64,000 nucleotides of DNA from Calliphora vicina (lineage: Eukaryota; Arthropoda; Insecta; Diptera; Calliphoridae): NCBI RefSeq assembly GCF_958450345.1, contig NC_088781.1, positions 74,503,140 to 74,567,139 of the forward strand. Direction: 5' to 3'. Below, in pieces: positions 12,868-22,136 of this stretch. A program made the translations under genes and the position numbers. The notes under the pieces were generated by a model. It had not been told where the DNA came from, did no database searches, and was given only the letters and a program-made list of their open reading frames with translations. Numbering within the stretch: position 1 is the first letter of the stretch; each line of letters starts with the position of its first letter.

Positions 12868-14345
12868 CCGAAAATTTCTCGTCTTATCCTCGAGCAATAC
12901 GGGTAATGGCGTATGTAATGCGAGGAATAAATGCAATTTTTAAAATAAAAGGGCCACGTTATACGTCAATAGAAATCACATCAGAAGAAATGAACTCAGT
13001 TAAGGAAAGGCTGATGATAATTGCTCAGAAAGCCTTGTTTTCCAACGAATATTATAAGTTATCAAGAAAAGAGCCTATTCTTGGTAGCAAATTATTGAAT
13101 TTGAATCCTTTCATAGATGAAAAGGGTATTATTAGAGTTGGAGGTCGTTTGGCGAATACACCAAATTTATCTTATAATGAGAAATTTCCTATTTTGTTGC
13201 CTTCGGATTGTCATTTGACTATACTGCTTGTTAATTTTATTCATAAAATTACACTGCACGGACGGAATCAATTAATGCTGAGAGTCCTAAGGACAGAATA
13301 TTTTATTCCTCGAGCGAAAAATTTGATTAAATCCGTTATAGGGCGTTGTAAAATTTGTACCATACAAAAAAAGGCTATACAAAATCAGATTATGGCCGCT
13401 TTACCTATGTCTCGCACAATAATTTCTCGTCCATTTAATATCACTGGTGTAGATTTTGCATGACCTTTTGACATTCGAAATTATACTGGTCGCGCATGTT
13501 TGATAACGAAAGGTTACGTATGCGTATTTGTTTGTTTCGCTACCAAAGCAATTCACTTGGAAGCAGTTAGTAGTTTGTCCACTCCTGCTTTCTTAGCGGC
13601 ATTTTCTAGATTCGTGTCACGCCGCGGTTATCCGAAAGATGTATACTCGGATAATGGAACTAATTTTGTGGGTGCTTCTAGAGAATTAAAAACTGAATTT
13701 CGCAGTTTTCTTCGGGACATAGGTTCAGAAGTAAACGTGGGATATGCACCTCAAGGCCTACATTGGCATTTTAATCCCGCTAGCGCACCTCATATGGGGG
13801 GTCTTTGGGAGGCAGGGGTAAAAAGCTTCAAATACCATTTTCGCAGAATTGCTGGCGGTTTGAAGTACACTTTCGAGGAATTTTCAACTTTGTTGGCTCG
13901 TATTGAATCGTGCCTTAACTCGAGACCGTTGTGTCCATTAAGTGAGAGTGCAGATTGTTTGGACGTTCTCACACCGGGTCATTTTCTGATTGGCGGCCCG
14001 TTGTTAGCTCCACCAGAGCTTGAAATTTCGGAAGCCCTTGTGTCTATTACAAATCGATGGCAAAGAGTTAAAGCTATAAATCAAAGATTATGTATGAGGT
14101 GGAAAGATGAATATTTAAAGGACTTACAAAAGCGTCACAAATGGAAATTTATGCAAAGAAATATTGAAATTGGTGATATGGTTGTTATTCGTGAGGACAA
14201 TTTACTGACAAACGAATGGCGTTTAGGTCGAGTACAAAAAGTCCACATTGGTAAAGATGGTCACGTCAGAGTTGTAGAATTAAAAACTGCGCGTGGCTTA
14301 GTTACCAGACCAGTTGTGAAGCTTGTAGTTCTTCCAACTTATTGG
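12864..14345 (+). pseudogene. BEL-A integrase with an in-frame TGA
   Basis: The zinc-binding part has an H pair and CKIC. The first catalytic Asp is in GVDFA, directly followed by TGA (13461-13463) where BEL-B has a Gly. The same frame continues through KGYVCVFVCFATKAIHLE, YSDNGTNFVGAS and LWEAGVKSF. The C-terminal DUF5641-like domain (NRWQRVKAINQRLCMRWKDE, then RLGRVQKVHIG) ends near PVVKLVVLP. Without stop readthrough this enzyme is truncated. The frame runs on without a stop into the downstream ORF2. Confidence 0.92.
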
Positions 14346-14362
14346 ATTATTTCTTTACGAAT

Positions 14363-14374
14363 AGTTTTTTGCAG
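14363..14374 (+). promoter_or_regulatory. Candidate splice acceptor for BEL-A ORF2
   Basis: AGTTTTTTGCAG is a good insect 3' splice site. It ends 4 nt before the ATG at 14379. The equivalent place in BEL-B also has one. Confidence 0.55.
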
Positions 14375-14378
14375 TATC

Positions 14379-15380
14379 ATGGTTTCTCCAAAGAAATATA
14401 GAAGTGGTAATCGTAGTACCAACAAAATGGTTTGCCGAGTCTGCCTTGAAGATCACCCTCTTCGCTTCTGCTCGAAATTTCGACAAGTAGACTACAACGA
14501 GAGGATGAAGCTTGTCTCCATATATAAGTACTGCGCTGGATGCTTAAGCCATGATCACACCTGGCGTACTTGTCAAAGTACTGGGGCATGTAAACGCTGT
14601 GGAGATATGCATCACACGCTTCTTCATAAACCAGGGACAAGACCACGTTCGTCTTCCCATAATAAAAACAAAAAGGTCAAGCGTTTACAAAGGGGACCTA
14701 GTTCGTCTTCTCGCCCAAAGAGTAGTGGACCTAGTTCGTCCCAGATCTCAACCAGGGGACCTCGTTCGTCCAGTGATCGAGAGAGTGAGAGACCTAGTAC
14801 GTCTCGAGCTCTAGTTCCGAGTAACTCGAGGAACTGTAAAGCTAAAGAAAGGTCTATAAAGAAGAGAATTGGCGAACAAAATAAAATGTCTTTGCCAGTT
14901 TACCAAATAAATGAGATGGTAATGTTGAGACCGACAGCAGTCATACAAATGGTATCAGGGGACAGATATGTGACGGAGCGCGTTTTGATTGATCCCGGGG
15001 CAGAATGCTCTATTATATCAGAGGAAGTTGTTCGTCGTTTGGGAACAAAAACAGTTCGAGTGGGAAGCAAAGAGAGGTGCCTGATTACTTTTCGTGGAAA
15101 TCATGGAATTAGTGCCACAGTGGAAACTCATGCTGAAGTCCAGCGCAAACATTTGGTCATGGTTCCACGAAAAACGGTCGATGGGAGGATAGTAGAAGAG
15201 TTTCCTGGACTACAGTTGGCTGATCCTCAATTTTATGTTGCTGCTGAAGTGCAAATTACGCTGGGTGCTGATGTTTATCCCCGGATAATAAGAAATGGTG
15301 TTGTTGGTGGATCATTTGGCAAACCATTAGCTCAATTTTCTATTTTTGGATATATAATATCTGGATCTTGTGCTCCATAA
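14379..15380 (+). CDS. BEL-A ORF2: second zinc-knuckle plus aspartyl protease protein
   Basis: The ORF is 333 codons, in frame with integrase but with its own ATG (14379) just after a splice acceptor. It has a basic N-terminus, then three BEL-type knuckles: CRVC with HPLRFC, CAGC with H and C, CKRC with HHTLLH. A Ser/Arg/Pro linker follows with four GPSSS/GPRSSS/RPSTS-like repeats. The protease-like domain has VLIDPGAECSIIS and the later LADPQF, LGADVYPRIIRNG and FSIFGYIISG. The whole matches the NC-protease section of gag-pol in the same order and stops where that protease ends. It sits where env or accessory genes lie. Its function is unknown; RNA binding or trans-acting protease activity is a guess. 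Confidence 0.85.
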   Translation: MVSPKKYRSGNRSTNKMVCRVCLEDHPLRFCSKFRQVDYNERMKLVSIYKYCAGCLSHDHTWRTCQSTGACKRCGDMHHTLLHKPGTRPRSSSHNKNKKVKRLQRGPSSSSRPKSSGPSSSQISTRGPRSSSDRESERPSTSRALVPSNSRNCKAKERSIKKRIGEQNKMSLPVYQINEMVMLRPTAVIQMVSGDRYVTERVLIDPGAECSIISEEVVRRLGTKTVRVGSKERCLITFRGNHGISATVETHAEVQRKHLVMVPRKTVDGRIVEEFPGLQLADPQFYVAAEVQITLGADVYPRIIRNGVVGGSFGKPLAQFSIFGYIISGSCAP

Positions 15381-15714
15381 ACTTTGTATGGGAGTATTTG
15401 TTTTTTGACAATGAGTTTAACCATGATACTTAATCTAATTTTGGAATTTTAATTTTTGTTTACTTTTTTAGTTCTATTTATTATTACTATGGCCTTCGTG
15501 AGACCGGTGGCTACAATGGAGTAGTTAGCTTCTGGTGTTCACATTTTATGGATAAGTTGTTAATTATTATTATATTTTGAATTTTATTAAAAAATAAATG
15601 GAGCTCCTAATGAATTCTTTGGATGGCGAGTTTCTTTTCTTTTTTTTCTCTTTCTCTATTATTAGGAAATATAGCGATTTTGATTCGGATTGCATTACTG
15701 CAAGGAGGCCGGGA
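15381..15714 (+). other. BEL-A 3' untranslated region and polypurine tract
   Basis: This is non-coding DNA between ORF2 and the 3' LTR. The last 13 bases, AAGGAGGCCGGGA (15702-15714), form a purine-rich tract abutting the LTR, as needed for plus-strand priming. BEL-B has the related AAGGCGGGCGGTAA. Confidence 0.8.
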
Positions 15715-16115
15715 TGTTCAAGTCTGAACAATGGTGATTGTCCATCCCTGGTTAATGATTGATAGTGGTACCAAATTTAGCCTGGATAAACTGACGTTAA
15801 GGGGCGCTGTTATTATCATATTTTCTTTTATGAACTTTACAACAAAATTATTGTACATATATATAGTCGTTGTTCTTACCGACTATTAGAAAAGAAGTCT
15901 ATTGTGTTTGCTCGCGAGTTCTATTTTTTCATCATTTGTGAAACAATTTTATATTTTAATAAAGGAAAGTAATATTTACTTTACTTTTTCTTATTGAAAA
16001 AAAAAATATATTGTTATTTTTTTTTTATATTATTTATTTTGGCCAGTTGGGCTTAGTGCTTGGAGGAGTCCACTTTGGAATTTGTTGGGAACCATTTTAG
16101 TTGGTCGCTTATTTA
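15715..16115 (+). repeat. BEL-A 3' LTR
   Basis: It starts TGTTCAAGTCTGAACA and ends CTTATTTA, directly followed by the target duplication GCCAT. It is 401 bp against 416 bp for the 5' LTR. Confidence 0.93.
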
Positions 16116-16120
16116 GCCAT

Positions 16121-16977
16121 AATCTTTAGAGCTTCTCTATTTTGATCGTGCTGTAAAGTAGCATCCAACCTTAATTTTTATCTCGTAATAACCAAGCAAT
16201 TAAGCAATTAGTAAATGTATCCCTTATAGAGGGAAATAATATCTGATCACTTGGCTGACTCCAATTTATATATTTTGGGTCATTTGACGTGCTATTTGTA
16301 ATGCAGAGAGAAGTAAATTGGTTACTTTATACATCCCATGGAAGCTAGCATAAAGACAATTATCACTTAAGTGTCTCTATGTAATCTATAGTGTCTCTAA
16401 GTTTTCCAAAATCACTACTTTACGACAGTCTCGTAGAAATGACTGTCAGGAGCGGTAACTGTGTATGTGAATCTTTCGATAACGAAATCTCTTATAAATC
16501 GAATTTGCAATTAAAACAAATATGAATGTTTTTCGATACATTTAATGAATTTTTGATACTTAAAAAAACTAAACTTTTTTGAAGAAAAATGTTTTGAAAT
16601 GATAATTTTCAATTACTGTTAAGCAATGAAGAACTTAATGCCAGTTTCTCGATGTCGAAAGAAGTTAGTTAGTAAATGTTATCTATTGCTATTTCTATAA
16701 TAAATTCGACAAAAAAAATTGTTGTCGAAACAATGTATTGCCCATTAATGACAAAAAATTATATTTTTATTAAAAATTAGCATAATATGCATATAAATAT
16801 GCATTTTGAAGTAAAATATAAGAAAATATGCATTATCAATAAAATATGCACTAACAAATCGATGCCATTTTGCAGCAAAATGTGCGATTCGGATAGATAA
16901 TTGGTCTACATTGTATTTGGACGTTCGAGAAAAAACATGCATTTGCATATAAATCCGCCCCCTAGTAATCATTAAGT
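16121..16977. repeat. Right part of the dispersed repeat split by BEL-A
   Basis: It matches 36728-37626 over its length, ending in a CATTTGCATATAAATCCGCC stretch. It holds no credible gene. Confidence 0.85.
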
Positions 16978-18015
16978 TGAAGTTGTGGATAAAAACGTAA
17001 TGATCATTTTGGGGTAATAAAAAGCTTAATTCAGAATAATAATGATCATTTAGTTTTGTACCAAAACAAATTATTAAAAGATTTTGATGTTGTTTTGTTT
17101 TTGATTTCGTACCATTTAAATAAATTGTAAAAAAAATTGAAAAGAATTTGATATGAAATTGAGAATAGAAAGAGATCAAAATATATCGCAACACTTGGTA
17201 ATTTAAGATTATTAATTAGTTTAAAAACTTTTTGATTTACATTATGAAAGTTATATATTAATTTGCAGAAAACAAGAATTTGTTTTGATATTTATTTTAA
17301 AATGGCATAGTTTTCACTATATAACTTATGGTTACAAATTTCTTGTTAACTATTTAGTTTAAAAATTTAATAATTTTCATTGTGAAATTTAAGTTATAAT
17401 TTGTTGAAATTTCAGTTATATAGGATTTAGTTTTAAAATTATATTGTTGTAGAAAATTTATTAGTTTTTGTTAAATATTTTAGAAAATGTTTGTTGAAAA
17501 TTTGGAAAATGTTTGTTGAAATTTTATTTGTGTTGGTTGAAAAGTTTGTAAAAAAAATGTTTTAGAAAATTTTAGTTATTAGAAATTTGTAATTTAAATT
17601 ATTGATCATGATTTGATCATAAGTTTTGACGTAATTTGGGTGACAACGTCGGAAACAATGAAAATTTGTAAAATTTAAAATCGATGTTGGAAACGTGGGA
17701 TTATATAAAATTATATTGATGTTGAAAATTGAGGTTATGTTACACTAAATGTGAGCTCTAGGTGTTGGCTATTAAATGGTGACTATTAGGTGTTGAACAG
17801 AATTACGTTGTAAAAATTTAGATTTAGCAGGTCTTAAACCTGATGATGGTGTCTTCCACTATAAACTTTGGTGTATTACTTATGCTCAGAGTGACCAAGT
17901 CTGGATTCATCTTCGTACGATTGGGGTTCTGTGTGATATTTATCGTCAGATTTGGGAGTTAGGGTCAGTTTTACGTGCCACTGTTGTGTAAACCTATTTA
18001 AAAAGTGGTGATGTC
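16978..18015. other. AT-rich DNA, no gene seen
   Basis: It is rich in short repeats such as TTTGTTGAAA. The last 250 bp are less AT-rich and may be the start of the LTR or leader that continues into the 18016 repeat. No ORF is credible. Confidence 0.5.
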
Positions 18016-19020
18016 TTACTAGGAAATGATTTGCCACGAGTTTTCTATAGTTACCTTTCCAGGGTGATATTCAGAAACCTTGGACCGAACTCGTGGGTCT
18101 TTGTCCACTTTTGAACAAGGTTTCCTTTCAGAACAATGCTGGTGTTAAATTTTGCAATAATTAAGCACTTGTTTATAAAACTTTAATTATTTTACAAAAT
18201 TTAATATAAAAATTATAAAATTTGAAACATTTTTAATTACTTTAAAGTTAAAGTCTTCTTATATTTAATCATTAAATTTAGTTATTTGCCAATTATGATG
18301 TAAGCTCGGGTAATATAGTAATCGAAATGATCGAGCGTGGTAATTTTCCATAAGATCGAAGCTCGTAGAAGAAGAGTGTAAAGTAAAACACGTATAACTT
18401 TTTATTTAAAGTTTGCAATGATCTGATTTTACTCTACATATTTTCATATGGCAATGTCGGACGAAAAATAACCATGTCATACAGAAACCAGATAAAAATA
18501 TCATGACATCAGAGACATTGTCGTATTTAAGTAATTTTAGTGAAATATACTTTATGATTCGTTCAATAAAATTAAAAAAAATTACAAATAATTACAACAA
18601 AAGCTACATTTAATAATTTACTTATTGATTGTATTCATAATTCTTACATGTTACTCGTTTAGCAGTAATGTTTACTTTACATCTCTTAAGAACATGTTGC
18701 TAGAGAATGTTGCTGGAGTTACTGGAGATCAACATTGGTAAATAACAAAAAGCTTTACAAACAATAAACATAGCTACAACAATAGCTCTGTACCTGTATT
18801 TTTCAGATTAAAAATATTAAATATAGAAAAATACGTAGAATATAAAAAAAATTAAATGCCAAATTTTAAGGAACAAAACATTCCTAAAGATTAAAATGGT
18901 ATTTCTAATGTTAAGTACATATATTCATTTCTGTATGGAAATAAATACACTAGTAAATGAAGAATTTTATTTAAATGAATTTTGTCATGAATTTTCAGTT
19001 TAATAGTAATCCGTTCACTA
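18016..19020. repeat. Dispersed/segmental repeat, copy 2, joined to Gypsy-B RT
   Basis: Second copy of 1-975, with the ~44-bp segment missing from copy 1. It continues without a break into Gypsy-B RT codons, so gag and protease of Gypsy-B are missing. That copy 1 shares the first bases of this junction suggests the deleted form was itself copied. Confidence 0.8.
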
Positions 19021-20410
19021 CAGATGCGAAACCTATAAAACAACGTTACTATCCGAATTCTCCTGCAGTGGAAAAACAGTTAAGAGGAGAAATTGATAGA
19101 ATGTTAGCATTTGGTGTGATAGAAGAAGCCCCTAATTCACCTTGGTCTTCTCCTACAGTAGTAGTTGTGAAACCCGGAAAAATAAGAATGTGCGTAGACA
19201 GTCGTAAACTAAATTATGTTACAACGAAGGACGCGTACCCAATACCTAACATAGACGGACTTATTGCAAGACTTCCTCCTGTTTATTTCATACAGAAGAT
19301 TGATTTGAAAAATGCCTTTTGGCAAATAAAACTGGAGGAAAGTTCGAGACCAAAGTCGGCTTTTACGGTCCCTAATAAGCCCTTATATCAATTTAAAAGA
19401 ATGCCGTTTAGACTATGCAATGCACCACAAACGTTGTGCCGACTGATGGACAGGGTCATTCCGTACGATTTGAAATCCAGAGTTTTTGTTTATTTAGATG
19501 ACTTATAGTATCTCAGACATTTGACGAACATTTAACGCATTTATTAGAAGTAGCATCACAATTTCGAAAGGCAGGACTTACAATAAACGTTAAAAAAAGT
19601 AGTTTTTCATTAAACAAAGTAAAATATCTTGGATATATAGTAGGAAACGGTACGTTACAAGTCGATGACGACAAGATTAAGGCCATACGAGATTTTCCCC
19701 TGCCCAAATCAATTAAACACTTACGACGTTTTCTAGGAATGACAGGATGGTATAGACGCTTTATACATAATTATTCTGCCTTGACTTTTCCATTAACTGA
19801 GCTCTTGTGTAAGAAAAAGAGTTTTACTTGGACTGAACAAGCACAAGCCGCATTTGAAGAACTCAAGGACAAATTAACAACTGCACCATTACTAGTACAT
19901 CCAAATTACGACAAAAGTTTCATTTTACAGTGCGATGCTAGTACTTACGGTGTAGGTGCTGTGTTAGCCCAAGAAGACGAAAACGGTATTGAAAGGCCCA
20001 TAGCTTTTATGTCGCAGAAATTAAACAAGACTCAGCGAAATTACACTATAACTGAATTAGAGTGTCTCGCTGTAGTGTTAGCCATTAAGAAATTTCGTTC
20101 TTATATAGAAGGGCAGGAGTTTAAAGTTGTAACTGACCATGCAAGCTTGAAGTGGCTAATGGGCCAAAGAGATCTTTCAGGTCGTCTGGCGAGATGGTCA
20201 CTAAAGCTTCAAGGCTTTAAATTTACAATTGAGCACCGTAGTGGAAGACAAAATATTGTTCCTGATATATTATCACGGGTACATGAGGGTGAAGAGTTCA
20301 TAGAGACTATTGAATTAGAAAAACCAGCTATTAATCTTGATTCAGAAACATTTGATTCTGATGAATATAGCAAACTTCGCGGGGACTTTAGAAATTCTGG
20401 TTTACCGGAC
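18975..20410 (+). pseudogene. Gypsy-B reverse transcriptase and RNase H
   Basis: RT runs from about RYYPNSPAVEKQ through DLKNAFWQI and RMPFRLCNAPQTL to YLDD. Directly after YLDDL a small deletion creates TAG (19506-19508), and the protein continues in a second frame (KVKYLGYIVGNG near 19620). From 19739 the RT connection (WYRRFIHN) and RNase H (QCDASTYGVGAVLAQE, TELECLAVV, VTDHASLKWLM) are open. The frame stops being pol where the BEL-B LTR begins. Divergence from Gypsy-A/C places it in a different gypsy lineage. Confidence 0.92.
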
Positions 20411-20826
20411 TGTTTAGATCGATAGAAGAGGGGGGATGAAGAAACTGGAGGATTGGAATCTTATAAATTCTCTGAGCCAAAACAAAATATGAATATTTAA
20501 ATAATTCAATTTGGATATGCAAAGAAAAGGAATTAGGAAAACAAAGTAATTAGGATTTTTCTTTGCATTTATTAAATTATTAGGAAAATGGAAATTCTTA
20601 CCAACGCTAGGATAAGTGTACAAGCAAGCTCAATAGAAATTTTCTTTCTATCGGAAATAACAATTTACGACATATTTATAAAATTGACGTTTTCTTTTAG
20701 AACTCTATGACAATTTAACGTATACTGTAATTCATAATACTCAGCATTGGTATATATTAATAAAAATAGGAATTGCGGGGAAAAACAAGGGAAAGGTAAA
20801 AATAGTTGTTTTGTTTGGCATAAACA
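20411..20826 (-). repeat. BEL-B 3' LTR
   Basis: On the plus strand it begins TGTTTAGATCG and ends GGCATAAACA (TG...CA). It is 416 bp and lacks 13 bp found in the 5' LTR (near 29164-29176). Otherwise the two are almost the same. Confidence 0.95.
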
Positions 20827-21166
20827 TTACCGCCCGCCTTGCAGTATGCAAGCTATGGAAAATGGGAATTAGGAATGTCGTAAATACTTATTTCTGTTAG
20901 AAGGAATCACAAATTGTATGAATGTGAGGTTAGGAAAAAACTTAGTATTAATATTAGTAAATCGGATCTTCTTTGGACATCTATGCAATGGAATGGAAAA
21001 GAATGAATTACAATATTGGCTATATAAGGAAATAAAAGCAAATATTTATAAAAAATTTAATGGATATTTTTTATTAGTAAATTCAATTTATGGATAATTC
21101 ATGTTCGTTTGTTTTTTTTTATATATATTTTGCTTTAAACCATATACTAGTGCATTGGATTATTGC
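20827..21166 (-). other. BEL-B 3' region with polypurine tract
   Basis: It lies between the ORF2 stop and the 3' LTR. In element sense it ends AAGGCGGGCGGTAA (20840-20827) right at the LTR, the likely plus-strand primer. Confidence 0.8.
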
Positions 21167-22072
21167 TTATGTGAGGTATGCGCCGTAAATAGTCCATCCA
21201 AAAATGGTACTTTGTGCCGTTGGCAATCCGGTTTTTGTTAAAACACCCTCTCGAATTACTTTGGGATACATGTCAACGCCTATGACAATATCAATACCGG
21301 CCGATTTAAAAAATGTTGGATCCGCCAAAAACAAATCCCGAAAATGTTGTTTAAAACTCTCTGGCAAAGAATTGGCTGGAGTTTTGTTAGTGATTCGGTT
21401 GTCAACACGAAGAATTCCCTCAATCTTTGACTCAGAATCAAATCTGGACTTCAGTACCGCAGGGCACACGGTTTCATTTTCCATGGTGAGAGTTGTCAGA
21501 TTCAATTTGTCAACCATCTTCCACGAAATTCTACTCACTGTAGAACCAGAATCCAGGAGACAGCGCGCCTGAGTATTAGTCGATCCAATCTTCACTAACA
21601 CCGTTGGCAAAAGAATAATACTATTTTGTCGCAATAATGAGGACAACGTTGGTGTAGAAGACATTGGCGCAGCGGTCTTCTTGCGAGCAGCATGTGATGT
21701 CGAGGGTTGCGGAGTCGGAGATCGTGACCGAGAGCGAGAGTTGGAGCGAGTTGGACTTATACCAAAATCTTTAAAGAGCCGAGGGTTGACATGGAGAAGG
21801 GTATGGTGAAATTTGTTGCAATGTCGACAGCCGCGTTTCGAGCGACATGTACCTTGCGAGTGATCATGAGCCAAAAAATTTTGACAATATTTGTGGGTGA
21901 TCACCGCTTGGAGTCGTTCTTTCATGTTCATTGCAAGGAATTTGCGACAACGTCTCAATGGATGTGGACGGTTGCATAAGCGACATACAAATGTGTTGTA
22001 ATTGCTGGCCAGTTTGAGATGTTGTTGGCGACGACGACGGTTATTGGAGTTCTTGGATTGGCGATTTGGCAT
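21167..22072 (-). CDS. BEL-B ORF2: second zinc-knuckle plus aspartyl protease protein
   Basis: The ORF is 301 codons from an ATG at 22072, 65 bp after the integrase stop and in another frame. Its basic N-terminus contains RRRRQQ. The knuckles are CRLC with HPLRRC, CQNF..HDHSQGTC (second Cys lost to Phe), and CRHC with HHTLLH. An SR-type linker (RSRSRSPTP) follows. The protease domain has CLLDSGSTVSRIS and the later LADPTF, IVIGVDMYPKVIREG and TIFGWTIYG. It aligns in order with BEL-A ORF2 and with the NC-protease part of gag-pol. It is open throughout although gag-pol has stops. Likely made from a spliced RNA; role unknown. Confidence 0.85.
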   Translation of the reverse strand: MPNRQSKNSNNRRRRQQHLKLASNYNTFVCRLCNRPHPLRRCRKFLAMNMKERLQAVITHKYCQNFLAHDHSQGTCRSKRGCRHCNKFHHTLLHVNPRLFKDFGISPTRSNSRSRSRSPTPQPSTSHAARKKTAAPMSSTPTLSSLLRQNSIILLPTVLVKIGSTNTQARCLLDSGSTVSRISWKMVDKLNLTTLTMENETVCPAVLKSRFDSESKIEGILRVDNRITNKTPANSLPESFKQHFRDLFLADPTFFKSAGIDIVIGVDMYPKVIREGVLTKTGLPTAQSTIFGWTIYGAYLT

Positions 22073-22078
22073 GATGTT

Positions 22079-22090
22079 CTGAAAAGAATG
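22079..22090 (-). promoter_or_regulatory. Candidate splice acceptor for BEL-B ORF2
   Basis: In element sense CATTCTTTTCAG ends 6 nt before the ORF2 ATG. Pyrimidine tract plus CAG fits an insect 3' splice site. Confidence 0.55.
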
Positions 22091-22136
22091 ACGTGGTTTG
22101 GAAAATTTTAGGAAATGCAGAGAGGAAGTGGGAAAA

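Larger units (their letters stand above)
7453..16115 (+). mobile_element. BEL-A: BEL/Pao LTR retrotransposon, damaged
   Basis: This is a full-length element with two LTRs, a 5-bp target duplication GCCAT (7448-7452 and 16116-16120), a PBS, a PPT and plus-strand gag, protease, RT, RNase H and integrase. It also carries an extra zinc-knuckle/protease ORF. The target site is confirmed by an empty paralogous locus near 36722-36727. Frameshifts and an in-frame TGA inactivate gag-pol, while the extra ORF is open. Confidence 0.95.

Noticed and set aside
16745..17194. 149-codon minus-strand open frame
   Set aside because: Phe/Ile/His-rich, no motif, lies across a dispersed repeat border, and typical of chance frames in AT-rich DNA.
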